64,000 nt of DNA from Larix kaempferi (GCA_027924585.1 BSBM01000096.1:6633501-6697500), one strand, 5' to 3'. Shown: positions 1-11,396, numbered from the stretch's first letter. Numbers and translations are program-made. Notes: a model not told the origin generated them from the letters alone.

Positions 1-239
1 TTTGGTGAACTAGACATTACCCCTTCTCAATGGATCAAGAATCATAGAGGCCATTTAGAATAGTGGTGTGACTACTAGTACTCCTCTGGGTAAGAAATTA
101 AATTATGACTCTTACTTGTCTTAGAATCACATCATCCCTCTTTGTAAATAATAACTATTACATCTATAGTAATCAATATAGATATTTATCTTGTTTGTAA
201 ATAATAAATATTACATCTATAATAATAAATATATCTATT

Positions 240-2400
240 TACACCTCTATCATCTAACACATGATATGATGTCTTGGGGCCCACACATAGCCCATGAGTA
301 CTAGAGGAAAATGTTATGGCTTTAAACCATATATTTTTACCTCAGAATATGTCTAAAGTCATGATAACCTCCCTCAATGTTGCAAACTTAAAATGGCCAT
401 CATATCTTGATCACATGGCAAATATTCTCTGTACAAGACTTTTGTGGGGTCTAAAGGACACAAGGATGTCTCAGAAGCCCCATTGTAACACCACTGGTTT
501 AAAACCTCTAGTCTGATGATACCAAAATTTTATAATTGTATAGGAATTCCTACAAGGTTGAGCATATTGTATTTTTACAATTATTAATATTAAAATCCAC
601 AACTGGCTATGCTAAGGCTTTACACTGAAGAGATGGGGGAATTTTGTATTCACCAGAGATAGTAATGGGGTTATAAAATTTTAGGGGGAAAGTATGCCAT
701 GACCCCTTAGTATCCTTAAAGTCCCCAAAAATAACCTAAGTCATCATTAAATATTAATCCCATTTAATTAATATAAAACTTACTTTAAATCATGATTATG
801 ATTTAAGTGGGTTTAAGTGGGAATAAGGGGAGAGGTTATATGTTTTTATTTAAAAATAAAAATAAAAATAATAAAAAGGGAAACATGGGTCTCTTGGATA
901 ACCCACGTGGTTCCATATTTCCATGCATTAAACTAATGCATGCAAAAGGAAATTCATTCCTTCATCTTGGGAGAACCCATGCATATGGAAGGTCTGGGCG
1001 ACCATGGGAGGTAATTGGAGATTTTTCTGCTGAAACTCTGACCATATTGTCTCTGGTCATTCCAGTGAGGTGGAAAATGGTGCAAATTTATATGTGTAAA
1101 ATGTTTCTTACTGCATATTTCTTACTATGCAGTTCTCAACAAATGTTTACTGCGCATTTCTCATAAAAGAGTTTATAAGGAAAGTCTTGGAAATGTTTCC
1201 CTCCAAGCCTTAGTTTATTTTGGTCCTGTATATTGTATATTAATAGAAAATATATTGTGTGAATAAAAAGGGTAAAAATTCATGTATGTTAAATGTGCGA
1301 CATATAGAAATACTTATGGAAATAGTATGCATAAAACTATTATGTAGGTATGCATGTGAATATGGGTCTCATGAAATATTTTAAAATTCCGCTAAATGAT
1401 TATATGTTTTATGCATTTGATATGAATTTTTCATAAGAAATGCATATAACCATTATGCATGCAAAATTTTTGAAAAAAAAATAGTGTGTTTTAAGTCTAG
1501 TGTAACGCAGGGTGCATTACACTCATAGAAAAATATTATGGTATAATACCCTATATTTTGGCATTGAGCCACATCACTGGCATTAAAAACCATATCTAGT
1601 GTAACAAACTTTGAAATGAGCACCATATCCCACTTGTAGGCCAAATATTCCCTATGGAGGGACAATGTGGTGGTTTGGGACCCCACACATGGATCATGAG
1701 CTCCATAGTAAAATGCTACATCATAAGGACTTAGATTTTTCCTTATACCATGAAATGGTCCTCAAGATCCATCCCTAGTGTGCTCCTCCTCAACGTGGTG
1801 GCCATATCTCACATGTAGGCTAAGGATTTTGTATATAGGCCTTATGAAATGATGTGGGTTACTATGCAAAGACCATGAGCCCCATAGACAAATGTTTATC
1901 TCGCCAACAACATGGGTTTTTGTATCAAACCATAAATTAGTGACCAAGAAGCATTCACAATGTGACAAACCTCAAAATAGCCACCATATCCCTATCATAG
2001 GGAAACGATGGACTAGGGCCTCATGGATGTCCTATGTAGAACCCAAAAGCAAAATTTTATGGACTAAAACTCTGTATCTTCACCTTATACCATGACTTGG
2101 GTCCTGAGAACCATCCTTGGTGTACTAAACCTTCAAACATGACACCACATCTTACTCACATTCCAAATATCACCTATGCATGGCCTATGTTGTGGCTTAA
2201 GGCCACACACATGGCATGTAAGGTTTAGAGATAGATCCCATGGACTTAGAACATAGGTTTTTGCACCAAATTATGCCCTTATCCCCAAGAAACATATCAA
2301 GTCTTCCAAACCTTAAAATCGCCACCATATCAAACTTGTGGGCCAAAGATTATGTATAAGGGAATGTGTGTAATGTACCCAACCCCCTATTAGGAAAAAT
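240..2400. repeat. Diverged tandem repeat, period about 160-180 bp
   Basis: A block around the words ccatatc..., ccaaatattccctat, cacacatgg and catgagccccatag recurs. The ccatat anchor falls at about 1623, 1802, 1984, 2145 and 2325, giving spacings near 179, 182, 161 and 180 bp. A related unit lies at about 240-520, with its anchor near 401. Copies are strongly diverged, so this is an old satellite-like array or a multiplied piece of some element. Open reading frames through it (for example 316-516, 1453-1686 and 1892-2095) vary between copies and are not credible genes. The stretch 520-1480 is AT-rich and I see nothing in it. Confidence 0.6.
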
Positions 2401-3242
2401 AACTTATATCTACAACTTAAAAGTGAGCTATATCAAGCATCTGTTATCCTCCTCAAGCTCGTTAAAAAAAAAAGAGGTACTCATCAATTATGATGGGGGG
2501 AAATGGGGAAATGAGCCGAGTCTATCTTTTAGAAGCTTATGAGTCATCAACTTTAAACATGGCATGCATCTACACCTTGTCTTCTTTGGGTATTCAGTCT
2601 ACATTTCAGTCATAACTACGGTCATGAGTTGTCTTTTTCATTTGAGTCAGATCGCCTTGTGGTTGTTTTCGATGTTAATCCCTGTTGCCAAGTCATATCT
2701 TATGTCGTTATATGTTGAAAGGATCAATTTTAACCTGAGTCAACCTCCCGCAATATTTTCAAGCCTCTGCTTTTGTTTCAGTCCATACTCCTTTGATCCA
2801 TTTGTCCACACCTCTTTCCTATATCGGTTTCGTTTCAATGATGTGGGATTCATTATGGCCCTCCTTCAATGATTCTATTTCTGTTGATATCAACTCCCTA
2901 TCTAGGAATTAGGATTAGGAACCAACTGTAGTACCCTCGTGCCTGCATGCCTCAATAGCGGGTTTCCTTGTATTCAAAAGTAGGTTTTCATTATTGACCT
3001 CTTATCAAATAATCCCTCGAATGCTCGACTTCAAAAAATATTTATTCACATTCGTTGGGATGTACTAGAGATACCTTGGGGATCACTGTCAGCATTGGTG
3101 ATTACCCTCGTACTTGTTAACGGATTACATCATTGGCTAGTAATCAAGTAGTCTCTACAATGTTTGACTTCAACACCTTGTAATCACATGGTCAGATTCG
3201 TATTGCTCCGGGATTGGGTAGAAGAACCTGGACAACCCTAAT
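2401..3242. other. No gene recognised; weak likeness to the 3' part of element B
   Basis: This is AT-rich DNA without a recognisable coding region. The 102-codon frame at 2564-2872 has no motif I know. Around 3020-3200 the wording (tgctcgacttcaacaccttg and nearby phrases) resembles 25150-25210 inside the 3' non-coding part of element B. It may therefore be an older remnant of the same family into which element B inserted. That similarity is short and by eye. Confidence 0.3.
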
Positions 3243-3247
3243 GTTTC

Positions 3248-3992
3248 TGTTAACACTTAAAAAGTGCTCATTACCTCATCTCCCTCACCACATGACTCAT
3301 TTGTCTAATTTTCCCACCATCTTTTCCTCCAAAACCTCAAAAAACCATTAAAAAGCCACCAAAAGGCAAAAAAAAACCCTTTTCCCCCCGAAAATAATTT
3401 AAATTTCCTCAAAAGATAGCAAAAACCCTCAAAAAGGGCCCTAAATTCCCAAAAATCAAATAAAAGGGAATAAAAAATATAAAAAAGAGGAAAAAGTGGG
3501 AAAAAGAAAGCAAAAACCCTAAACCATATGGTGCCAAAAACCATAGGTCAATACTCCACCACTAAAAACCTATAAATAGGTGATGGAGACTCCCCATTTC
3601 ATATCCACAATCTATCATAGCATCACTCTGCCAAAATCACTCTTAAAACCCTAGCTTACCATTTGAGCTAGCTTCCCATTTGAGTGCCCCTTTTGTCCCA
3701 TTATCCAAACACCGTGGAGAAGGAGAAGGAACCCATTGGAGCACAGAAGCAGCCCTCCTGGACTACTGCAAGATCTCCACCAACCTCAAACATTTGAGGT
3801 AAATGTAACTTTGTTCTCATTTTTAATACAAAAGAAAAAATCCTATTATATTATTGTCTTTTTATTTTCTGTTGATGCACATGTTAGCTTAGATTTTACC
3901 TTGTTTTACTGTTTTACTAAACTGCTACTAAGGAGGCCCTTCTCCTTAGTAGGTGATCATTTGCACAAGCTAGGGTGAAAACCCTAGCTACA
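3248..3992 (+). repeat. 5' LTR of element B
   Basis: It begins TGTTAACACTT and ends CTAGCTACA. It aligns along its length with 25843-26612, with small indels (for example a repeated ccattgacctaaacaa phrase only in the 3' copy). A TATA box, tataaatagg, lies at 3571-3580, so transcription would start near 3600. The direct repeat gtttc precedes it at 3243-3247. Confidence 0.92.
3571..3578 (+). promoter_or_regulatory. TATA box of the element B LTR
   Basis: The TATAAATA motif is followed by GGTGATGG. It is conserved at 26178-26185 in the 3' LTR. Its position within the LTR fits a U3/R promoter. Confidence 0.7.
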
Positions 3993-3993
3993 G

Positions 3994-4010
3994 TTTTGGC
4001 GACTCCACTA
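3994..4010 (+). other. Primer-binding-like site of element B
   Basis: Two bases after the LTR the sequence reads ttttggcgactccacta, the form often seen just after plant gypsy 5' LTRs. The priming tRNA is not assigned here. Confidence 0.55.
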
Positions 4011-4129
4011 TTGGCCTTTGAATTTCAGGTTAAAAATTTAAAAGTTTTTATTTTCTGCAAGTATTTTTCTGTTTTCCCTGTTCGGCTAAGGCTTCAGCCA
4101 GTTGGGTTTTTTGTTGCAGATCACAGTTC

Positions 4130-4610
4130 TGTTCCTCGCAGCCGTGGCCCAGATCACATATTTCGGTCATTTTTCTGTGATTCAGATTGCAACTTTCTGC
4201 CCTTTTCCCACGATCCAGACCGTGACTTCCTGCCATTTTTCCGCGACCTGACCGTAGCTTTCTACCTCTTTCCCGTGACCCAAACCACAAGTTTCTACCC
4301 CTTTGACGCGTTCCAGACTGCACAATTGGCCATAGACCCACGATCTGACCGTAGCTTTCTGCCCTTTTGTCGTGCCCCAGATCGCGCATTTTGGACACTG
4401 ACCCACGATCCAGCTGCAGCTTTCTGCCCTTTTGCCGCACCCCAGACCGCGCATTTTGGCCACATATCCACGATCCGATCTCAAATTTTTTCCCTTTTGC
4501 TGCACCCCAGACCGCACATTTTGTCTACACACCCGCGATCTAACTACAGGGTTCACCCCTACAGCTGCGCTCCAGGCCACGCATGTCAGTCACAGACCCG
4601 CGATTTTTTT
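4130..4610 (+). repeat. Minisatellite in the leader of element B
   Basis: Imperfect units of about 33-35 bp recur, built on two alternating phrases, ccacgatccagaccg and gctttctgcccttttgccgc. Frames on both strands stay open only because of the periodicity (4048-4440, 4182-4580, 3975-4634), so I do not call them genes. The rest of the leader, 4611-5349 and 13305-13800, holds no recognisable gene. Confidence 0.7.
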
Positions 4611-5354
4611 TTCTGCATTTTTACCCTTTTTTGAACCCATAATTTTTCTGCAATATTTTTTTCACCTACACAACCACTTGTTTTGTCTGCATCCATAGTT
4701 ACCTACAGCCTTTTTCTCCAGTTTTCTTTCTCTTCCATTTACAGAATTTTTAAGTTTAAGCATTTACATTGGAAAAAAGAAAATTTTGCATTGTAAGTTA
4801 AATTTCTGCATTATTATTGGTTAAAAAAGTTTCCCACGCGTGGCACTTTTGATTGGGTTCATTACCTCACACGCACACACTGTGTCACCTAATTCAAGTG
4901 AACCTGAAAAAACTACTTAACTCAACCAAAATTCTAACCCCACTTGGGGAACACATAAGAATATTGTAGTTATGTAAGACAAGGGGGATAGGCATCCAAA
5001 TAACACCCCTCGGTTGCTTACACTTGAGATATAGTTGTTGTCCTTCAGGGTACCAAAATCCCCTAGTATTTTTTGACACGGTCACAACCGGTTTATCAGA
5101 GGGCCTCTCCCTTAGGAGGGTTGAAGTAGCCAGACTAGTTTCGGAGGCCTGAGTGGAATACCGCAATCCACCCAGTAACTGAAGGATACCTACTCATTGG
5201 TCCATGTGTGGTGATTCCTTTTAGGCCCACTCAGTGATAGGACTGGAGCTGCAGATTCACCTTTTCTGGACGTGTCATGAACGGGGTATCTTAGTTTCCT
5301 TTCTTCTAGGATTGTCTCACCCGGTGTCCCTCCCGGTAGGGGGATACATTTAGC

Positions 5355-5959
5355 TGTTAAATTTTGAGCATTAATTCACAATACTATTGGATCTTTACTA
5401 AGAGAATAACATATACAATATATCAATGCATAACAATCACAATAAGCATGACAAGAATCACAAGAATCAAAAGCATGAGAGACAAGAGACACAGAGTTTC
5501 CGTGGGGAAAACCCTAAGGTGAAAAACCCCACAACTTCCTCAGAGATAGAGAGAACAATGGCTCAACCAAAGTACAACCAAAATACACTTGAGATAGTCT
5601 CCTAGAGAAAATGATCCTCCTCCTCACTAGTGCGCCACTTTCCAAGTGAGAGAAGTGTGTCTTTCCGAATTATCCAAGTAGAGATATCCTGATCTCTATT
5701 TATACTTAACCTATTTTCCTAGTTACACTATGGGGCCGACTTGTCTATGTAGATACATCCACAATATAATATATATTTCAGGGCTGACCCCACACATGGT
5801 GGTCTAATAACCCATCGGCAAGTACACACACTTGCGACACTTATCAATCCACATGACGACACTTCCTTATAGAGGAATAACACATCTCTAATAAGGGTAC
5901 AATAAATTTATATGAAATACATAGATGAAATACATTCCTAAGTTACATATACATCAACA
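5355..5959 (-). repeat. 3' LTR of element A
   Basis: On the plus strand it runs from TGTTAAATTTTGAG to ACATCAACA and matches 12708-13299. It is 605 bp against 592 bp; part of the difference is a duplicated atagatgaaatac-like phrase near 5926. A minus-strand TATA box (TATAAATAG) lies at 5696-5704. Confidence 0.93.
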
Positions 5960-5968
5960 CTCCCTCTT
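5960..5968 (-). other. Polypurine tract of element A
   Basis: Read on the minus strand this is aagagggag, directly before the 3' LTR start. That is the plus-strand priming position. Confidence 0.65.
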
Positions 5969-6239
5969 AACTAGGAAGGTATTTCTCGACACAGATCTGC
6001 TAGACAAGTCTTCTTCTCGGGATCATTATCATCATCATCGTCACTACTGCTTCTATCTCAACCAATATCTGACTCTACTCGTCACAGGAAGTTCTACAGA
6101 GCCAGTCCTTTTCATACTGGATGTAGGCCCACCACCTACAGGTCTTCGTCATCACTGGCCATACTGTGGAAATCTCAGGACTTATTACGTGCATCACAAA
6201 ACCTTAAAAGAGTCTCTTGACTAGCAAGAACCCTAAAGA

Positions 6240-6790
6240 GCATCTGAGGCCTTTTTCATCCTGTCCAGATCTCTAGGACTTATTACATGTGACCCCACCA
6301 CAAAAAATCGAAAGAGAATCCCAGGACTGATTACGAGCACAAAGATCAACCTATCGGATCTCCCAGGGCACAAATTACATGTGGTCACCACAAAACCTCG
6401 AAATAGCATCCCAGGACTGATTACGAGCACAAGGCTCAACCTATCAGATCTCCCAGGGCACAAATTACATGTGGTCATGGAAAAACCTTGAAAGCGCATC
6501 CCAGGATTGATTACAAGCACACAGCTCAACCTATAGGATATCCTAGGGCACAAATTACATGCCATAGGACAAAACCTCGAAAGAGCATCTACCAGATATC
6601 CCAGGGCACAAATTACATGCCATAGGCAAAACCTCGAAAGACTATCTGCAAATCTCCCAGGGCACAAATTATATGTCCTCCGAAGCAAAAAGTCAAAAGA
6701 ACATTTGCCAGATATCCCAGGGTACAAATTACATACCATAGGCAAAACCTTGAAAGACTATATGCAAATCTCCTAGGGCACAATATACAT
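6240..6790 (-). repeat. Tandem repeat array, units of about 57 and 90 bp, in the tail of element A
   Basis: The phrase cccagggcacaaattacatg recurs near 6360, 6451, 6540, 6598, 6655, 6714 and 6771, giving periods of about 90, 90, 58, 57, 59 and 57 bp. The longer unit has an extra ggactgattacgagcaca segment. The 170-codon frame at 6233-6745 on the minus strand is this periodicity and is not a supported gene. Confidence 0.75.
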
Positions 6791-6829
6791 GCTTATCTGC
6801 ACAACCTGTTCCACAGCCACAGAGTATCA

Positions 6830-7375
6830 ACCTGATACTCACCATACATCATCCTGATGTACACATGATCATCCTAATCATCATCACTGCAACATCCTAC
6901 TGCATTTCATCTGGAGCAACATCCTGAAGCTCGTCATCCATGATCATCTTGATCATACAATGCATCTACCTGATGCATACCAAGTATCTACATAATACAT
7001 ATCATCATACATGATCCACCTGATCACATAGTGTATCCACCTGATACAAATATAAATACATGATACATATCAACATACATGATCTACCTGATCATACAAT
7101 GCATCCACCTGATACATATACAGATACAGGGTCCAAGCATCCAACATGATTCCTATACAAAATACATACACATGATCCAACCGATCATATCCAACATCAA
7201 CATGATGCGTACATACATATAAATGATCCAACTGATCATATCCATCATCCAACATGATGCATACATACATATACATATAAATGATCCAACTGATCATATC
7301 CAACATCCAACATGATGCATACATACATATATAAATGATCCAACTGATCATACAAAGCAGAAACCAGAATATCAT
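6830..7375. repeat. Array of short palindromes ATGATC-n5-GATCAT in the tail of element A
   Basis: Imperfect to perfect inverted repeats of the form atgatccaactgatcat recur about eight times, with centres spread over 6865-7350. They are separated by AT-rich spacers such as catgatgcatacatacatat. The last four units form a tandem with period about 50-70 bp. Each palindrome could form a short stem with a 5-base loop. The frame 7070-7456 on the minus strand reflects the repeat. Confidence 0.65.
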
Positions 7376-7465
7376 CATGATGCTCATCATCCAATGCTTA
7401 CATCCACAGCCATGTGAAGGATCCTCTTTCCAACATGCTTGGAATGGCTTCAGCAAATGTGACCA

Positions 7466-8296
7466 TCACTTCTTCCTCGAAGTGTCATGAATCTGAAGAA
7501 CACCAAGCCTCTCCCTGAAGTACTCGAACTTCACCTTGGATAGTGGCTTTGTCAGCACATCTGCAATCTGCTCGTCCGTCGCAATATACAAAAGCTTCAT
7601 GGCTCCTCTCTGTACCATATCCCTGATATAGTGATATTTGATCTCTATGTGTTTCGACCTGTCATGAAACATTGGGTTCTCGGACAACTTCACACAAATT
7701 TGGTTATCACAAAAGATACCAGTAGCATCCAATGGGAGATCAAATAACTCAGACAGTAGCTTCCGTAGCCATACTACCTCACAACTAGCTAAAGAGGTTG
7801 CAACATACTCTACCTCAGCTGTACTCAGTGCTACACAGGACTGCTTCCTGCTAAACCAAGAGATCACACCTGATCCCATACTGAAGCAGCATCCAGATGT
7901 GCTCTTCCTATCTGCAGCACTGCCAGCCCAATCTGAATCAACATAACCCTGTAGGATAAACTTTTGATTCCCTTCATACTTGAGCCCATAATCCACTATA
8001 CCCTTCAGGTACCTCAGAACATGCTTTACAGCAACCAGGTGAACACTCCTCGGATCCGTCAGGAACTGGCTCAGTGTGTTCACCACAAAGCAAATATCTA
8101 GTCTCGTGTTCGTCAAGTACATCAAGGACCCAATCATCTGACGATACATAGAGACATCAACAGGCTCAGATGAAGCATCACATACAAGCTTCATATTTGA
8201 TGCCATAGATGTGGCCATGACCTTGCAATCCATCAACCTGAATCTCTTCAGGATATCTACTGTGTACTTCCATTGACCAAGGAAGATCCCACCTGC
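7466..8296 (-). pseudogene. Element A pol, C-terminal part: end of RT and RNase H
   Basis: This is the copia RT C-terminus and Ty1-type RNase H. Landmarks are GKYTVDIL-like wording (here GQWKYTVDILKRF), the MIGSLMYL block, VDSDWAGSAADRKSTSG with the first RNase H aspartate, ALSTAEVEYVA with the catalytic glutamate, FCDNQ with the next aspartate, and KHIEIKYHYIRDMV. The protein ends LTKPLSKVKFEYFRERLG, a normal copia pol terminus, at 7466. The N-terminal part of the long frame here (8302-8596) is not pol but inserted LTR sequence. Removing the insertion (620 bp plus one 5-bp target copy) puts this segment back in frame with the RT part at 8927-9251. RNase H degrades the RNA strand of the RNA/DNA hybrid. 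Confidence 0.88.
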
Positions 8297-8301
8297 ATTC
8301 T

Positions 8302-8921
8302 TGATCCAGGTGGATATCGGTGGCAGCCCACCTCTTCTAACTGGCTCAAAACAGTCTTCTGGCAATTTTGGAAAATTACTATTTTTAGCAGTTTTTCGGG
8401 TCCTGAACTTCCGGAGCCATTTTGAGGCCCTAAACGACATTTTTTGGCGATTTGGGGGACCAAATGGTTGCCAACGGCATTCACTTGGGCCCAGTCGAAA
8501 GTTGTAAATCACGGTTAGACCTTTCCAACGGGCTACCGAGCGCCCTAAACGGAGATCGTATGCAAAAGTTATGACCCCGGGAAGTTGACTGTTCAACTAA
8601 CCACTTTGGGGCCGCAAACTTTATGACGGTTCATCTTCTAGGGTTAGGTTTTTGGATGATTGGGATTCTTTCCCTCATGCTTATGATAAATAGGCCCTTT
8701 CGGCCTCTCTTTGTATTCATCTTGGCACGAATGAGCATAGCGGCCACATCTCTTCTCAGAGATAGCTACCACCATTCTAGCTATTGTATTTTACAGCCTG
8801 TTCTATTTCCGCTATTTAATAGAATATGTGTTTACTGTATCACTGTGTTATTTGCAATATATCTCTGTATATGATTCTGTGTATGCTATCTTTTGTTTCG
8901 TTCCCACATAAATCCGGATCA
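8302..8921 (+). mobile_element. Solo LTR inserted in the RT of element A
   Basis: A 620-bp block splits a conserved RT block (GMEVWQ...GGIFLGQ). It is bounded by the perfect 5-bp duplication attct at 8297-8301 and 8922-8926. Its ends form an inverted repeat, TGATCC...GGATCA. It contains no gag or pol. A TATA-like tgataaatagg near 8684 suggests plus orientation, opposite to element A; orientation is uncertain. Its family is not represented elsewhere in the window, so far as I can see. Confidence 0.88.
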
Positions 8922-8926
8922 ATTCT

Positions 8927-9251
8927 GGCACACCTCCATACCTAGGAATTAATGCATCATTCCCAAATCTTTCATATATAACAAAGCAGCAAGCTTCCTC
9001 TTAGTATCTGTAATCAATCTGTCATCTCCTGTTACAAATAAGTCATCCACATACAGGAGTAGAATCACAGGATTCCCTTCCTCAACCTTGTAGTAAAGGT
9101 TGGAATCCGCTTTACTCTTGGTAAAGCCCAAACTAGATAGGAAACTATCCATCCTGCCATACCAAGTTCTGGGAGCTTGCTTCAAGCCATACAAGGCTTT
9201 CTTCAATCTGCACACATATGAATCCCTGTCATGTATTTCGAAACCGAGTGG
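8927..9251 (-). pseudogene. Element A pol, RT catalytic part
   Basis: This is copia reverse transcriptase with ALYGLKQAPRTWY and the catalytic LLYVDDLFVTG (YVDD box), followed by KDLGMMH. The frame is continuous with the upstream part at 9252-10454, apart from one TAG just past the VYVE peptide; it reads VE-stop-PLGFEIH, consistent with CAG to TAG. A TAA replaces the expected tyrosine codon after GMMH, a few bases from the solo LTR. The enzyme copies element RNA into cDNA in virus-like particles. Confidence 0.9.
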
Positions 9252-10454
9252 CTACTCCACATATACTTTCTCTTCAACTACACCATTCAAGAAGGTAGTC
9301 TTGACATCCATCTGGTGTATTTTCCATTTCATTGTTGTAGCCAAGGAAATTACTATTCTGATGGAAGTATACCTGGCTACAGGTGTAAAAGTTTCTTCAT
9401 AATCTATTCCCTCTTTCTGAGAGAAGCCACGAGCTACGAATCTTGCTTTGTATTTTTCTACACTGCCATCTGCAGCTTGCTCGATTTTGTAGATCCATTT
9501 GGAAGTCACAACAGACTTCTCTTTAGGTCTTGGGACAACATCCCAAACATCATTCTTCATTATTGATTGGTATTCCTCAACCATGGCATCCTTCCATTCT
9601 TTCTTTTCCGCTGCTTCTTCATAACTGGAAGGTTCTTTGTTCATAATGTCATAGAGTAAAGCAACATAGCTGGTATGTGATCTGGTTCTCTTCTTTGCTC
9701 TGTGTTCTTCTTTTGGAATGCCAAATCTTTCTGCATCTTGAATGAGCTCTCTATCCCATGCAGGTTTCCTCTTGTGAGTGTTATCCTCACGGGGTGGATC
9801 TATAGGTTCTTGCAGATCTTCAAACTCACGAACAACTTCTGGAATTGCTTCTGTCATGGTATTGTCTTGAAATCTAGTTTCCTTAGGTTCTTCATAAACT
9901 TCGATAGGTGCCTTCCTTGATTTGATGAATGTTGAGTTTTCATCAAATGTTACATCCTTGCTGACATCAATATTCTTAAACCCTAGAAAGTATATTCTGT
10001 AAACCTTTGAGCTTTCACTATAACCCGCCAAGATACCCTTCTTTCTTGAAGGATCTAGTTTCGTCCTCTTTTTCTTTGGGACATGTGTGTATACCAGATA
10101 ACCAAATATTTTGAGATGGCTGACTTCAGGTTTATTACCAGAAAAGACCTCTTCTAGTGTTTTGTTGTCCAATATCTTGTGGGGTGTTCTGTTCTGCACA
10201 TATATAGTTGTTCTAGCTGCTTCTGCCCATAGATGCATAGGTAGATCCTGGTCATGCAGCATTGCCCTTGCTGCTTCCATGATTGTTCTATTCTTCCTTT
10301 CTACAACTCCATTCTGTTGAGGATTATAAGGAGCAGTCAACTCCCTCTTAATCTTTGAATCACTGCAAAGCTTCTTGAAGTCACCTGAGGTGAATTCTCC
10401 ACCATTGTTGGATCTGAATGTTTTTATCTTCTTGTCAGTTTGATTCTCCATCAA
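9252..10454 (-). pseudogene. Element A pol, integrase C-terminal half and RT N-terminal half
   Basis: The integrase core ends with the GGEFTS region (here RSNNGGEF, with N where D is usual) and NGVVERKNRTI, which carries the catalytic glutamate. The copia GKxxD-type C-terminal part follows (GILAGYSESSKVYRI). The RT N-terminus is recognised by WKDAMVEEY, NDVWDVVPRP, SKWIYKIEQAADGSVEKYKA, ARGFSQKEGIDYEETFTPVA and MDVKTTFLNG (usually MDVKTAFLNG). The RNNG change removes one acidic catalytic residue of the DDE triad, so even without stops the integrase would probably be inactive. It joins the preceding part through one stop (FK-TAA-FKT). Confidence 0.9.
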
Positions 10455-10463
10455 GGTTTTGAA

Positions 10464-11396
10464 TTACTTGAACTTATCAAATACCTCATCTTTGCTCTTC
10501 AAGGAGTATACCCAAGTCTTCCTGGAGAATTCATCAATAAATGAGACATAGTAAAAATACCCACTCAGAGAACTGGATGACATAGGACCACATACATCTA
10601 AGTGGATGATTTCCAGGATGACTTTTTCATTGCTTTCACTGCTTAGGAAATCCTTCTTAATGTTCTTACCTTTTGCACATCCTTTACAAACACCTTCATG
10701 TTTGGTCTTGATCTCAGGAAGACCCTCTACAGCCTTGCTTGCAATTGGAAGTGCCCTATAGTGCATATGAGCAAGTCTTTTATGCCAAAGTTCACTTGTC
10801 TCCATGGATTCATGTACCATGGCATGTTCAGGTTGTCCCTTCAATTTATACAAACCTCCCTCTTGCTCTCCAATCACTACTGCATCATCTATGGTCTTTC
10901 CCTTTGGCCACATTAGGACTTGGCCATCCACAACTGCAACCCTCATACCTTTTGCATCCAATGCAGAGATGGAGAGTAAGTTCTTCTTGAGCCCAGGTAC
11001 ATAAAGGACTTCTTTCATCTTCAAAGATTTTCCAGAATCTAGGTTGTAGGAGGCTTCACCACCTCCTTTGATTGGGTATTGATAATCATTCCCAAGTTTC
11101 ACTTTATGGGGTGATTCATGTTCAGACAGATTTACAAAAGACTCTTTAAACCCATTCATGTGTTTGGAAGCCCCACTGTCAATCAACCAATCATTACAAC
11201 CATGGGAGATAGTACCTATGAGAGCAGAAATTAGAACATACTCTTCTTCACTTGATGAGTCATCATCACTATCACTTTCTTCCCTAGCCTTCTTCTTTGG
11301 GGGTTCATCATCTTCGACAACATGAGCATGATATCTTCTTTTGTTATTCTTCTTCTTCTTGTGAAGTTGTTGTTGTCTTTCTTCCTCTTGGGACAA
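10464..11396 (-). pseudogene. Element A pol, protease and integrase N-terminal half
   Basis: An acidic, serine-rich linker leads to the aspartic protease signature WLIDSGASKHM. The pre-integrase domain has KEVLYVPGLKKNLLSI and a zinc-binding H-H-C-C set (LWHKRLAHMH then CKGCAKGK). The integrase core starts at IHLDVCGPM with the first catalytic aspartate and has FIDEFSRKTWVY. The frame differs from that of gag at 11582-12133, so a frameshift lies near 11360-11395 in an AGA/AAC-rich stretch. The protease matures gag-pol; the integrase inserts the cDNA. Confidence 0.9.

Noticed and set aside
807-1166. 119-codon plus-strand frame in the left flank
   Set aside because: Starts in an A-rich stretch and has no domain, no repeat partner and no codon pattern suggesting a gene.
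2564-2872. 102-codon plus-strand frame with hydrophobic stretches
   Set aside because: It resembles no known protein, and the region looks like old transposon tail; hydrophobicity alone is weak support.
4048-4634. Overlapping long frames on both strands in the leader of element B
   Set aside because: Open in several frames at once because of the minisatellite; not conserved as protein.
6233-6745. 170-codon minus-strand protein with repeated CNLCPGRSDRL-like motifs
   Set aside because: The motif period equals the DNA repeat period; it lies between the pol stop and the LTR, and no family is recognised.
6240-7375. CRISPR-like array
   Set aside because: Repeat units vary in length and sequence, spacers are not unique, and the context is a plant retrotransposon tail.
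8302-8596. N-terminal extension of the element A RNase H frame
   Set aside because: It is a chance open frame through the inserted solo LTR, not part of pol.
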